This document shows positions 28,323 to 38,324 of a DNA stretch of 64,000 bases, one piece after another (position 1 is the first letter of the stretch; every line of letters starts with the position of its first letter). Source of the stretch: Hyphomicrobium nitrativorans NL23. Lineage in GTDB: Bacteria > Pseudomonadota > Alphaproteobacteria > Rhizobiales > Hyphomicrobiaceae. A program made the translations under genes and the position numbers. Under the pieces are notes generated by a model that saw only the letters and a program-made list of their open reading frames with translations, was not told where the DNA came from and did not search any database. The stretch lies in assembly GCF_000503895.1 (NCBI RefSeq), contig NC_022997.1, forward strand, positions 1,756,501 through 1,820,500. The letters run 5' to 3'.

Positions 28323-29624
28323 ATGACGAACGGCACGCGGACATCCGCCCGCCCGTCGATGGGCGAGATGATCCGTGTTTTTCACCGCATCGGCTGGCTC
28401 TCGTTCGGCGGCCCGGCCGGACAGATCGCTCTTATGCATCGGGAGTTGGTCGAGACGAGGCGTTGGCTCGACGAGAAGAGTTATCTCTCCGCTCTCAATT
28501 TCTGCATGCTGCTGCCGGGCCCCGAGGCCATGCAACTCGCGACCTATGCAGGGTGGCGCCTGCACGGCGTCGCGGGCGGGCTCGCGGCCGGGCTGCTGTT
28601 CGTGCTGCCCGGAGCGCTGCTCATCCTGGTGTTGGGTTTCGGCTATGCCGCTTTCGGGCAGGCACCGTCGGTTGAGGCGTTGTTTCTCGGGATCAAAGCC
28701 GCCGTTCTGGCTATCGTGCTGCAAGCGCTGGCCCGTGTGGCGCGCCGATCTCTGGTCGGTCCGCTCGACTGGTTTCTCGCGGGCGCGGCGTTTGCCGGGC
28801 TCTTTCTGTTTGCCGTGCCTTTTCCGATCATCGTGGCTGCCGCCTTTCTCATCGGGTTCGTGACGGCGGATCGGACGGAGGCCGTTGCGCTTGGCGCGCC
28901 GCCGCCGACGGTCCCGCTTTCGCAGACGCTCCGGACGGTTGCGGTCTGGCTTGCGATCTGGATTTTGCCGCTGGTGGGGGTTGCGCTGGCGTTCGGGCCG
29001 ACGCACGTGCTGACGACGCTCGCGTGGCTCTATTCGAAACTCGCGGTGGTGACGTTCGGCGGCGCTTACGCGGTGCTCACGTTCATGTCGCAACAGATCG
29101 TGGAGGGTTACGGATGGCTCTCGGCGGGCGAGATGCTGGATGCGCTCGGGCTTGCGGAGACGACGCCGGGGCCGCTGATCCTTGTGGGTGAGTTCGTGGG
29201 TCTGCTCGCCGCGTGGCGCCATGGCGGCGGGCCGCCCATGCTGATGGGATTTCTGGGCGCGGCAGTGGCGTTGTGGGCGACGTTCGTGCCGTGCTTCCTC
29301 TGGATCTTCGCAGGCGCGCCTTACATCGAACGGATTACGCACGAGCCGCGCCTTGCCGGTGGGCTGCGCGCGGTTACGGCTGCGGTTGTCGGCGTCATCT
29401 TCAACCTGGCGCTCTGGTTCGCCATTCACGTGCTTTTTTCGCGCGTCGAGCGCGTGGAAGCCGGGCTGCTCTCGGTGGGCGTTCCCGATCTCACTTCGCT
29501 TAATGCCGTGCCGGCGGTTCTGTGTGTTCTGGCAGCGGTTCTGCTGATCGGCCGAAGGCGCGGCCTCGTCGAGACGTTGGCCGTTTGCGCGCTTCTGAGC
29601 CTCGGATGGTCGCTCATCCCGTAA
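28323..29624 (+). CDS. chrA: chromate transporter, long two-domain CHR family
   Basis: A 433-aa membrane protein of the CHR family, proton-driven efflux of chromate. Two homologous halves are visible: the first has FGGPAGQIALMHREL and LPGPEAMQLATYAGW, the second FGGAYAVLTFMSQQIVEGYGWLS and TTPGPLILVGEFVG. About ten or more hydrophobic segments cover the whole length. ATG 28323 is chosen over upstream in-frame Met codons. No ChrB regulator is adjacent. The assignment is by family; substrate specificity (chromate against sulfate-like anions) is inferred. Confidence 0.92.
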   Translation: MTNGTRTSARPSMGEMIRVFHRIGWLSFGGPAGQIALMHRELVETRRWLDEKSYLSALNFCMLLPGPEAMQLATYAGWRLHGVAGGLAAGLLFVLPGALLILVLGFGYAAFGQAPSVEALFLGIKAAVLAIVLQALARVARRSLVGPLDWFLAGAAFAGLFLFAVPFPIIVAAAFLIGFVTADRTEAVALGAPPPTVPLSQTLRTVAVWLAIWILPLVGVALAFGPTHVLTTLAWLYSKLAVVTFGGAYAVLTFMSQQIVEGYGWLSAGEMLDALGLAETTPGPLILVGEFVGLLAAWRHGGGPPMLMGFLGAAVALWATFVPCFLWIFAGAPYIERITHEPRLAGGLRAVTAAVVGVIFNLALWFAIHVLFSRVERVEAGLLSVGVPDLTSLNAVPAVLCVLAAVLLIGRRRGLVETLAVCALLSLGWSLIP

Positions 29625-29745
29625 CGCGTGTTCACGACGTTTCGCGCGGAATTCCGTTTTCGGCTTGAAACGACGTGCCCGCTGCCTAGCTTTCTGGGAG
29701 GACGGCGCGTGCCGGGGTCACCGCTGCTGTCAGGAGGATCGTACC

Positions 29746-30069
29746 ATGGCCTTTGCCTACCCGACCGGAAGGAGCGCCTTCATGGGCCTTCCAGCGGTGC
29801 TCGCCGCGTTCGCCTGGGCGGGACCTGCGGACGCGCGCATCAAGTGCGTGAACGGAAACCAGATCGTGCAAGGGGCGCCGCTCGCGACGCCCTATTGCCA
29901 GGACGAACTCGTGGCGCAGGTGGCGCGCGAGCGCGGCATGAAGGTGTCGGGCTCTGCGGTTCGCAACAACCCACATGTGAAGCGCGACGTGTGCCGTTTC
30001 GTAGGGCGCGACATCCGAATTCAGCTCGCGTGTATCGACGCCAACAGCATGGGGCGGCGGCGCTTCTGA
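29746..30069 (+). CDS. small exported cysteine-containing protein, unknown function
   Basis: 107 aa from ATG 29746, preceded by a strong AGGAGG (29732-29737, spacing 8). A signal peptide (cleavage near GPADARIKC) leads to a ~75-residue mature domain with four cysteines (KCVNG, PYCQDE, VCRFVG, LACIDA) that may form two disulfides. It ends in a basic tail GRRRF. I do not recognise the family. It follows chrA after 120 bp and may be independent. Confidence 0.75.
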   Translation: MAFAYPTGRSAFMGLPAVLAAFAWAGPADARIKCVNGNQIVQGAPLATPYCQDELVAQVARERGMKVSGSAVRNNPHVKRDVCRFVGRDIRIQLACIDANSMGRRRF

Positions 30070-30092
30070 TCCGCGGCGTTCCTCAAATGTAA

Positions 30093-30121
30093 ACGCGCGC
30101 GGAGGGTGCTTCCGCGCGCGT
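30093..30121. terminator. bidirectional hairpin between convergent genes
   Basis: ACGCGCGCGGA (30093-30103) pairs perfectly with TCCGCGCGCGT (30111-30121) around a 7-base loop, between two convergent stops. There is no T-tract on either side. Confidence 0.5.
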
Positions 30122-30152
30122 GCGATCGATTGGAAGAGACTGTGCGGCCGGA

Positions 30153-30674
30153 TCAGCCGTTCGTCTGGTCGGTCGTATTGGCGTAGCTCTCGACGTCCAG
30201 ATTGGGCGTGACTTCCGAGACGTCGCGCGCGCGGCGCACGCGGCCGTCGAACATGGCGCCTTCGGAGATCGCGAGCGACTGGTGGAAGATGTCGCCTTCG
30301 ACCTGGGCGGTGGGGTGGAGGATGACGTTGCGCGCCTTGATGGCGCCGCGGACGCCGCCGCGGACCTCGATGGCGTCGGCGGAGACGGTGCCGATGACGG
30401 ACCCTTCCTCGCCGATGACGACTTCCTTGCCGTTTACGTCGCCGCGCACGTCACCGTCGATCTGCAACTTGTTCTGCGAGACGATGATGATCTTCTGGCC
30501 AAGTATCGCGAGATCCGTGCCGATGACCGACTGGCCGAGCGTCGTTGCAGGACCGAAGGGAGATGCCCGGCCGTTGCCGTTCGGAACGACAGGAGGCGGG
30601 GGTGGCGCCAACTCCGTGGCGGTGGGTGGCAACGGTGGCTTCGGCAGTTCCGAATTTGAGCCGCGACTGAACAC
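30153..30674 (-). CDS. bactofilin family cytoskeletal protein
   Basis: A 173-aa bactofilin: a disordered Pro-rich N-terminus (ELPKPPLPPTATELAPPPPP) followed by the right-handed beta-helix core (GQSVIGTDLAILGQ...IDGDVRGDVNGKEVVIGEEGSVIGTVSADAIEVRGGVRGAI...EGDIFHQSLAISEGAMFDGR). Bactofilins polymerise into membrane-associated scaffolds for wall enzymes and stalk or bud morphogenesis. I take the GTG at 30674 as start: GGGAG lies seven bases upstream and the protein begins MFSRGS. An upstream ATG would add an unrelated basic stretch. Confidence 0.92.
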   Translation of the reverse strand: MFSRGSNSELPKPPLPPTATELAPPPPPVVPNGNGRASPFGPATTLGQSVIGTDLAILGQKIIIVSQNKLQIDGDVRGDVNGKEVVIGEEGSVIGTVSADAIEVRGGVRGAIKARNVILHPTAQVEGDIFHQSLAISEGAMFDGRVRRARDVSEVTPNLDVESYANTTDQTNG

Positions 30675-30811
30675 GCTAAATCTCCCCTGATACGCAGGCA
30701 ACGGGTTAGCACTATGGAGCCAATTACGGCTACGTAGAGGAAATTTGTCGTTAATCGCTTTATGACAGACGCGCTGTCGCGGCATGGCCACGGCGAGCGG
30801 CGGCGTTGGGG

Positions 30812-31213
30812 CTACTCTTTTGCCCCCAGCTCTCCGGTCAGGAACTGGGCGCGGCCGTGTCCGAAGGACCAGTCCTCGTCTGTATTTTCGATCATCGAGA
30901 CAACGAGGTCGGCCGGCGCGATGCCGCAACTTTTCTCTAGTTCCTCCGCAAGCAGACGATAGAACGTTTCCTTCGCTTCGCGCCCGCGCGGGCGGCTCGT
31001 GACCTGCAGAAATACGACCTTTTCCGTGCGGGAGATGCCAAGCCCGGTGTCCTCGACGATGAGCCGCGAGGGCTTATGCTCGTGGACGATCTGGTAGCGG
31101 TCGCGCCCGGGCACCTTGAAGGCGGCGAGCATGGCGCGGTGCGCGGCGTCGAGCAGCATTTGAAGCTCGGCGTCGGAGCGGCCCTCGATGAGGTCGAAGC
31201 GAAGCAGGGGCAT
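30812..31213 (-). CDS. tautomerase-family protein
   Basis: 133 aa with the tautomerase hallmark Pro directly after the initiator Met (MPLLRFDLIEGRSD). The sequence repeats the beta-alpha-beta pattern of the 4-oxalocrotonate tautomerase superfamily; HEHKPSRLIVEDTG and SRTEKVVFLQVTSRPRG are conserved in the fused-length subfamily. The substrate is unknown. The start at 31213 is fixed by the need for Pro1. Divergent from the chagasin-like gene. Confidence 0.85.
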   Translation of the reverse strand: MPLLRFDLIEGRSDAELQMLLDAAHRAMLAAFKVPGRDRYQIVHEHKPSRLIVEDTGLGISRTEKVVFLQVTSRPRGREAKETFYRLLAEELEKSCGIAPADLVVSMIENTDEDWSFGHGRAQFLTGELGAKE

Positions 31214-31418
31214 GGGCGCGCCTTCCTGTGGGGGGATGAGAGGATCGGGTATCGCGAGCTTAACGCCTAGTCGCGAGACGGTCGCGGGGCAATCGGGCTT
31301 TGGTCGATCCGTTGCGGTCCGGAGCTGGTGCCCGCTGCTAATCCGATGGACGCGCGTTCGGGGGCGTGCGATATGCAGTCGACAGACTGCACCGTCTTTA
31401 CGCTTGGCTGGAGGCACC

Positions 31419-31838
31419 ATGTTCAGCACTGGCGTTTCACGAACTGGCCGCCCGACCGTATGCGCTGCCATGGCGGCGGTGCTCATGACGTTTGCCTTCG
31501 TGGCCCATGCCGCGAACGACGAAAATCCGCAGGTCTCTGTCGGCGCGACGACGACGCTCGAACTCGACGGCAATCCTTCGACCGGCTATCGCTGGGTTCT
31601 CGACGTGGCTGCGAGCGAAAACACCGAAATCGTGACGGTTGAGGACGCGGGTTATGCAAAGCCTGCGACGGAACCGGGCAAGCGGCCGGTGCTCGGGGCG
31701 CCGTCCAAGCAGCGGTTTCAGGTCACCGGCGTCGCGTCCGGGGAAGCGATGCTCGTGTTCTATTACGTGAGATCGGGCGACGAAGCGCCGAGCAAGACAC
31801 AAGAGTTTCTCGTCGAAGTGATCGGCGGAAACGAATAG
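31419..31838 (+). CDS. chagasin-like cysteine protease inhibitor (I42 family)
   Basis: 139 aa from ATG 31419 with GGAGG five to eight bases upstream. A signal peptide ends near FVAHAAND. The I42 inhibitory loop NPSTGYRW is present (family consensus NPTTGY), along with the later GAPSKQRFQV and the C-terminal strands VFYYVRSGDEAPSKTQ. Family members inhibit papain-type cysteine proteases; here it would act in the periplasm. A related gene lacking the loop follows after 126 bp. Confidence 0.88.
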   Translation: MFSTGVSRTGRPTVCAAMAAVLMTFAFVAHAANDENPQVSVGATTTLELDGNPSTGYRWVLDVAASENTEIVTVEDAGYAKPATEPGKRPVLGAPSKQRFQVTGVASGEAMLVFYYVRSGDEAPSKTQEFLVEVIGGNE

Positions 31839-31964
31839 GGCGAAATCGCGGCTTACCGGCTGTTTCCGGACGTTGCGCCCGGATGGATTGCCGGGGATCG
31901 CCTCCTTATGCGACGACTCTCATGCCTGCTGTGGTGCAGGTGATTTGGAGTTCTTCGCGCTGCC

Positions 31965-32288
31965 ATGACCTCGACGGGTTTCGGTTTCCGCTCATTCTTC
32001 GTTGTGTGGCTGATCGTGGTGGCGCTCATGCTTGCGCTCGCGGCTCCGGGCCGTGCGGGCGACGGGCAGATCGTGCACGTGGGGGAAGCAACGGAACTGG
32101 TTCTCGACGGTGATGGCTGGGCGCTCGACAAAGGCACGGGGCGGAATGCGGGCCTCGTGGCCGTTCGGAAAGCCGGAGGATCGGGTGCGTCGCGGTTCGT
32201 GGTGCGCGGGCTCAAGACCGGCCAAGTCGAGCTCGTGTTTCGCAGTGGGCCGAAGACGTTCCGCGCCTCTATCGACGTTCTCAATTGA
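31965..32288 (+). CDS. degenerate chagasin-like paralogue lacking the inhibitory loop
   Basis: 107 aa, ATG 31965. After a signal or anchor helix (FFVVWLIVVALMLALAAPG) the mature part aligns with the upstream I42 protein: VGEATELVLDGD against VGATTTLELDGN, and SRFVVRGLKTGQVELVFRSG against QRFQVTGVASGEAMLVFYY. The NPSTGY loop is missing, so protease inhibition by the usual mechanism is unlikely. The ribosome-binding site is poor (GGAG about 14 bases upstream). It may be a diverged paralogue with a new role or a decaying copy. Confidence 0.65.
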   Translation: MTSTGFGFRSFFVVWLIVVALMLALAAPGRAGDGQIVHVGEATELVLDGDGWALDKGTGRNAGLVAVRKAGGSGASRFVVRGLKTGQVELVFRSGPKTFRASIDVLN

Positions 32289-32334
32289 GACCGGACCGCG
32301 CAGCGCTGTCCGCGCTGGTCTGCTCGTCTCTTGT

Positions 32335-32371
32335 TCTCAAAAATCAAAAGGGGCTGCCTAAGGCAGCCCCT
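32335..32371 (-). terminator. strong minus-strand terminator
   Basis: A perfect 10-bp stem (32349-32358 with 32362-32371) with a 3-base loop; on the minus strand it is followed by TTTTGATTTTT. It would end a minus-strand transcript containing the 25-codon ORF and possibly the alkene reductase. Confidence 0.92.
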
Positions 32372-32431
32372 CGTGAGATTTCGGCGGCGTGTGCCGGCGG
32401 TTGTGGCGCCGGAGCCGCTTGTCGCTTGTGC

Positions 32432-32509
32432 CTAAGCGGCGCCCAGAGGCTGATCCGGCTTCGACCCAAGTGACCGCGACATCGCCGTCCTCAAGATCCC
32501 ACTCGACAT
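32432..32509 (-). CDS. candidate 25-aa small ORF with perfect Shine-Dalgarno
   Basis: An ATG at 32509 is preceded on the minus strand by AAGGAGGTGATCC, an exact complement of the 16S rRNA 3' end, ending one base before the start codon (AGGAGG-to-ATG spacing 7). The ORF begins MSSGILRTAMSRSLG and stops at 32432; a strong terminator lies 60 bp further. The peptide matches nothing I know. A second frame across the same stretch (DVEWDLEDGDVAVTWVEAG) looks more protein-like but has no start codon, only an in-frame TGA inside the Shine-Dalgarno, so a local frame error or a different real gene is possible. Confidence 0.5.
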   Translation of the reverse strand: MSSGILRTAMSRSLGSKPDQPLGAA

Positions 32510-32617
32510 CGGATCACCTCCTTCCAGTTGTTGAACGATGGAGGAAGCCTGCCATGCTTCGCGGGAAATGCAAAGTTACGATTTGGATAGCTTCCGCAAC
32601 CGTTTGGCGGGCCGGAT

Positions 32618-33745
32618 TCACGCCGCGGTGACGGTTCCGTCCCAACGCGGGTAGTCGATGTAGCCGCCCGCATCGCCGCCGTAGAAGGTGGCCTGATCGC
32701 CCTCGGCCAGCGGTGCGCCGTTGCGGAGACGCTCGACAAGATCGGGATTGGCGATGAACGGACGGCCGAAGCAGATGAGATCCGCCAAGTTCTCGCGGCG
32801 CGCTTCGAGCGCGAGATCGAGGTCGTAGCCGTTGTTGACCATGTAGGTGCCGTTGAAGGCTTTGCGGAGCTTCTGCAAGTCGAAGCCGCCCTCCGGCGTG
32901 CGCGTGCCGCCGGTGTCGCCTTCGATGACGTGCACGTAGGCGAGGCCGAACGGATTGAGCTGGTCGATCAGCGAGAGATAAACCGGCTCGGGGTTCGAGT
33001 CGCCTGTGTCGCCGAAGGTCGTGAGCGGCGAGAGGCGAATGCCGACGCGATCTCCGCCCCAGACCTTGGTGACGGCTTCGGTGACCTCGACCACGATGCG
33101 TGTGCGGTTTTCGATGGAGCCGCCGTAGCGGTCCGTGCGCTGGTTCGACTTGTCGGCGAGGAATTGCTGCAGGAGGTAGCCGTTGGCGGCGTGGATCTCG
33201 ACGCCGTCGAAGCCCGCATCTTTCGCGAGCTGGGCTGCGTGCGCATAGTCGGCGACGATGCCCGCGATCTCATCCGTCTCCAGCGCGCGGGGCGTGACGT
33301 GCGGCTTGAAGCCGTCATTCGTGAAAGCCTGGCCCTCCGGGCGCACGGCACTCGGTGCGACGGGGAGCGCGCCGTTCGGCTGGATGTCGGGATGCGAGAT
33401 ACGGCCCACGTGCCAGAGCTGGAGGAAGATGCGGCCGCCCTTGTCGTGCACGGCCTTGGTCGTGAGCTTCCAGCCCTCGGCTTGCTCGGCCGTCCAGATG
33501 CCCGGCGTCAGGACGTAGCCTTTGGCGGTGGGGGAGATGTTGGTCGCTTCCGCGATCAAGAGACCGGCGCTGGCGCGCTGGGCGTAATATGTCGCCTGGA
33601 GCTCGCCGGGGACACCGTTTTCATCGGCGCGCGAGCGGGTGAGCGGCGCCATCACGATGCGGTTCGAGAGCGTGTAAGGGCCGAGCGGCACGGGGTTGAA
33701 GAGATCGGTGCCGGCGGCGGCCTGCGGGATAGGTTCGATAGACAT
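32618..33745 (-). CDS. Old Yellow Enzyme-type alkene reductase (NemA-like)
   Basis: 375-aa FMN oxidoreductase reducing activated alkenes, nitro-compounds or N-ethylmaleimide with NAD(P)H. Motifs are MAPLTRSRA near the N-terminus, QLWHVGRISHPD, the catalytic pair in FDGVEIHAANGYLLQQFL (His-Asn), RTDRYGGSIENR, and CFGRPFIANPDLVERL. ATG 33745 (MSIEPIP) is chosen although the frame is open to 34030. It is divergent from a glutathione peroxidase (166 bp), suggesting shared electrophile or oxidative-stress control. Confidence 0.94.
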   Translation of the reverse strand: MSIEPIPQAAAGTDLFNPVPLGPYTLSNRIVMAPLTRSRADENGVPGELQATYYAQRASAGLLIAEATNISPTAKGYVLTPGIWTAEQAEGWKLTTKAVHDKGGRIFLQLWHVGRISHPDIQPNGALPVAPSAVRPEGQAFTNDGFKPHVTPRALETDEIAGIVADYAHAAQLAKDAGFDGVEIHAANGYLLQQFLADKSNQRTDRYGGSIENRTRIVVEVTEAVTKVWGGDRVGIRLSPLTTFGDTGDSNPEPVYLSLIDQLNPFGLAYVHVIEGDTGGTRTPEGGFDLQKLRKAFNGTYMVNNGYDLDLALEARRENLADLICFGRPFIANPDLVERLRNGAPLAEGDQATFYGGDAGGYIDYPRWDGTVTAA

Positions 33746-33911
33746 GGGAATTTTCCAGTGTGCTGGTGGGATTGGAGAAGGAGGGATGGACGAAACGCTT
33801 CCCGCATTTGGGGGTGCTGCGCACAAGGTGCAAGGCGGGGGTTTCGTGCGTGTGCCCGAGAGCCTACAGTACAAGGCAGCCTGCGATCCAATCGGAAGGA
33901 GCGATAAGCAA

Positions 33912-34502
33912 ATGAAAAAGCTCGTAACCCTTGCCGCGCTCATCGCTGCGCCGTTGGGGCTCGCTGCCGGGGCCGCATCGGGCGACGATGCCGTGTCGAA
34001 GACCGCTTGGGATTTCGAGTTCACGTCCATTGACGGTCAGCCGATGCCGCTTGCGGACTACCGCGGGCAGGTGCTGCTGGTTGTGAACACCGCGTCGATG
34101 TGCGGGTTCACGAAGCAATATTCAGGGCTGCAGGCCCTGCACGAGAAATACGAAGCGCAGGGCTTTAAGGTGGTTGGCGTGCCGTCGAACGATTTCGGCT
34201 CGCAGGAACCGAAGGCGGCGGGTGAGATCAAGGATTTCTGCGAGACGACGTTCGGCGTCACGTTTCCCATGACCGACAAGTCCGAAGTCACGGGGAGTGA
34301 GGCGCATCCCTTCTATGCGTGGGCGCGCGAGGAACTGGGCTGGCTGAACGCGCCGAAGTGGAACTTCCACAAGTATCTTGTCGGGCGTGACGGGGCGCTG
34401 GTGACGAGCTTCTTCTCGCAGACGACGCCGGAGTCGGAGAAGGTGATCCGCGCCGTGGAAGCCGAACTCGCGAAGGCGAAGGATCAGGCGGCGCTGGATT
34501 AG
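33912..34502 (+). CDS. glutathione peroxidase-family protein, exported
   Basis: 196 aa from ATG 33912, AAGGAG ten bases upstream. A signal peptide (MKKLVTLAALIAAPLGLA) is followed by a complete thioredoxin-fold peroxidase: VNTASMCGFTKQYSGL with Cys as peroxidatic residue, PSNDFGSQEPK, and WNFHKYLV. The Cys-type enzymes usually use thioredoxin rather than glutathione. The signal peptide, absent from most cytoplasmic homologues, places it in the periplasm. Confidence 0.92.
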   Translation: MKKLVTLAALIAAPLGLAAGAASGDDAVSKTAWDFEFTSIDGQPMPLADYRGQVLLVVNTASMCGFTKQYSGLQALHEKYEAQGFKVVGVPSNDFGSQEPKAAGEIKDFCETTFGVTFPMTDKSEVTGSEAHPFYAWAREELGWLNAPKWNFHKYLVGRDGALVTSFFSQTTPESEKVIRAVEAELAKAKDQAALD

Positions 34503-34527
34503 CGCGATGGCGATCGCGGCGGACTAA

Positions 34528-34956
34528 TCAAACCTCGCTTCCCGCGGCGCGGCGGGCGGTGTGCATTTCGAGGACGCGGCCGATGCCGGCGAGCAGCGAG
34601 CCGATTGCGAACAGTCCGATGACGACGATCTGCAGGTAGCCTTCGATCTCCTGGTGCCCGATCACCAGCTCGGCGACGTCGGCGTCGGAGTTCTTATAGG
34701 CGTTGAGGATTTTTTCACGCCGTTCTTCGGCGTCGGCAATGCGTTCGGCGGGTGCGTTCAGCTGCTGGAGCAGCGTCACCTGATTGTCGTAGAGCGCCTT
34801 GAGCTGAATTTGCGACTGCTGCTGGTTGTTGAAGGCGACGAGCCGCCATTCGATCTCGCGCTTCAAGGGCTCGACGTAGAACAGCTGCGTGGCGGTGGAT
34901 GCCAGCAGGAATGCGATGCCGACGAGTTCGCCGATCTGATAGCCCTTAAGACGCAT
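34528..34956 (-). CDS. small two-helix membrane protein with coiled coil, unknown
   Basis: 142 aa from ATG 34956 with GGGGAAG upstream. One transmembrane helix lies near residues 9-28 (ELVGIAFLLASTATQLFY) and one near 108-128 (YLQIVVIGLFAIGSLLAGIG); between them is a charged helical region (REIEWRLVAFNNQQQSQIQLK...ERIADAEERREKILNAYKN), likely a periplasmic or cytoplasmic coiled coil. No family recognised. It is convergent with the peroxidase, 25 bp from its stop. Confidence 0.72.
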   Translation of the reverse strand: MRLKGYQIGELVGIAFLLASTATQLFYVEPLKREIEWRLVAFNNQQQSQIQLKALYDNQVTLLQQLNAPAERIADAEERREKILNAYKNSDADVAELVIGHQEIEGYLQIVVIGLFAIGSLLAGIGRVLEMHTARRAAGSEV

Positions 34957-35029
34957 GGATCTTCCCCTTCCGTTGACGGAGAAGACGTTAGCGTGCCCGT
35001 TTGCCGTGGTCGATGGGATTGGAACCCGA

Positions 35030-35365
35030 TCAGGGCTGCTGCTCGGCTGGTGGCGTGGCGGGTTGGCTTGCTCCGGTGGGCTCTTCCGCAATGCGCTCGA
35101 CCTTGGCGGCCATCTTGGGGATGAGCTGCACCTTGTAGCGCGCGCCTTCGCAGGTGAGCAGCCAGACCGCCTCGTCGGGCTTGCTGTCGTGCTTTTCCCG
35201 CTCCGCGCTCTCGGGGTTCTTGCACTCGAACCCCTGCTTGCGGAGCTGGACGGCGATGACGTCCTTGGAGACGGCGGGATCGGCAGCGAGTGCGCTGTCG
35301 GGTGAGGAAAAGAGCAACGCGGAGGCTAAGAGCCCCAGGGCGGCAGTGGATCGGATCGCGGTCAT
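35030..35365 (-). CDS. small exported protein, unknown function
   Basis: 111 aa, ATG 35365. A signal peptide (cleavage near SALAADP) precedes a compact domain with two cysteines (FECKNPES and LLTCEGARYKVQLIPKMAAKVERI) and a Pro-rich tail. The strand pattern DEAVWLLTCEGARYKVQLIP resembles short envelope proteins of Hyphomicrobiales; function unknown. It lies 73 bp upstream of the two-helix protein on the same strand, so the two may be co-transcribed. Confidence 0.72.
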   Translation of the reverse strand: MTAIRSTAALGLLASALLFSSPDSALAADPAVSKDVIAVQLRKQGFECKNPESAEREKHDSKPDEAVWLLTCEGARYKVQLIPKMAAKVERIAEEPTGASQPATPPAEQQP

Positions 35366-35516
35366 CGGCTCACCCCTCGTTCTGTGTTTGCGAGAGTGTG
35401 CTTCGGCTGAAGATCAGCAATCCTACACCGGATTCGGCCGTATTGTTCCGCCCTGGAGCGTCCTTTTTCCTGTTTTCGTTACCGCTTCGTACGCAGAAAC
35501 GGTTAGCGGGTTCGGG

Positions 35517-37445
<1,929 letters not shown>

Positions 37446-37449
<4 letters not shown>

Positions 37450-37688
37450 GAGCGGTCTCCCGTGCGGGTGTTGGCGATGTAACCGAAGAAACAAGGGACG
37501 GCGGCGGCGAGCACGACCAGCGCCGAGATCAGCAGCAGCGTCTCCGAAAGGAGCGGTGCCCGGAGGTTGCGCATTTCACTCGGAAGCAGCAGCCAGGCTG
37601 CGGATTTGTTCGGGCAGATCAGGATGCCGATGCCGGTTATGGCGAGCACCGGACCTGACAGGCGTGCGAGATAAACCGACGTATCCAT
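37446..37688 (-). CDS. 80-aa membrane protein under TPP riboswitch, overlapping thiC
   Basis: 80 aa from ATG 37688 (AGAGAG upstream). Two hydrophobic helices are visible: about residues 10-26 (LSGPVLAITGIGILICP) and 49-70 (LLLISALVVLAAAVPCFFGYI). Its TGA overlaps the thiC ATG (ATGA), so translation is coupled. It is the first gene after the TPP riboswitch. No thiamine-transport family of this size is known to me. A role in HMP/thiamine uptake or ThiC membrane association is inference; a truncated member of a larger membrane family is also possible. Confidence 0.75.
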
Positions 37689-37773
37689 GCGATCTCTCTT
37701 CGAGTTTGCTCGAATGGCGAGACGATCCGCACGCGCGTAGGCGTAGGCATGGCTAGGCATGGGAAAACAGCGT

Positions 37774-37860
37774 CCATCCCTTCGCCGGTACGAGCCGGAT
37801 CAGGTTCGGAGGGTGCTCGTTGGCGAACAACGATCTCAGCCGGTCTACCGGCGCCCCTTG
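37774..37860 (-). promoter_or_regulatory. TPP riboswitch (THI element)
   Basis: On the minus strand the conserved aptamer pieces appear in order: GGGGCGCC (37857-37850), GGCTGAGATC, CACCCTCCGAACCTGATCC and GGCGAAGGGATGGA (ending 37773). These match the thiamine-pyrophosphate aptamer core (CTGAGA, ACCC, GAACCTGATCNGG, AGGGA). It lies 86 bp upstream of the 80-aa membrane protein and thiC, and should repress them when TPP is abundant. Confidence 0.95.
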
Positions 37861-37918
37861 GAACGTGTGGAGCATGGCGCTATCGGCCCCAGCTTGCAAG
37901 GGACCTGGACGAAAGAAG

Positions 37919-37940
37919 GGGCCGGTCTTTCGACCGGCCC
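37919..37940 (-). terminator. terminator of the His-rich protein gene
   Basis: On the minus strand GGGCCGGTC, GAAA loop, GACCGGCCC (37940-37919), a perfect 9-bp stem followed by CCTTCTTTC. It lies 35 bp after the stop of the His/Gly-rich gene. Confidence 0.78.
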
Positions 37941-37974
37941 AAGGTGGCACAGGAGAGGAAGGCCGGCGGCGCGC

Positions 37975-38241
37975 TTACCAGCCGTGACGGTGGCCATAGC
38001 GCCAGGCGTTGTAGAAGCGCGGCTTCCAATGACGGCCGCCGTGGCCGTAATGACGATTGCGCTTGTAGTGGCGGCTGTACTTGTGCTTGCCGTGATAGCC
38101 ATGCCCGCCGTGATGGTAGTTGTGGCCATGATAGCCGTGTCCGTGATGCGAGCGGCTGCCGTGTGCAAGTGCGGGCGTGAGGGTCAGCATCGTTGCGGCT
38201 GCGGCGGCGAGCGACAGCTTGGTGAGCGTTGAGAATTTCAT
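37975..38241 (-). CDS. His/Gly/Tyr-rich small exported protein
   Basis: 88 aa from ATG 38241. A signal peptide (MKFSTLTKLSLAAAAATM, cleavage after ALA) is followed by ~60 residues dominated by His, Gly, Tyr and Arg (HGHGYHGHNYHHGGHGYHGK), ending RYGHRHGW. Such composition suggests binding of divalent metals or an envelope-associated low-complexity role; no fold is predicted. It shares an upstream TGAAC motif architecture with the EF-hand-like gene at 38485. Confidence 0.75.
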   Translation of the reverse strand: MKFSTLTKLSLAAAAATMLTLTPALAHGSRSHHGHGYHGHNYHHGGHGYHGKHKYSRHYKRNRHYGHGGRHWKPRFYNAWRYGHRHGW

Positions 38242-38324
38242 GCGGTGTCTCCCTTGGTCGAGATGCTCCGGACTGCGGGCTCCGCATTCATCCGGCTTCA
38301 GACAAGAGAATGACAGCGTGCGCT

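Noticed and set aside
32500-32525. GGATCACCTCCTT on the + strand looks like the 3' end of 16S rRNA
   Set aside because: No other 16S sequence is adjacent; the stretch is better explained as a perfect Shine-Dalgarno on the minus strand.
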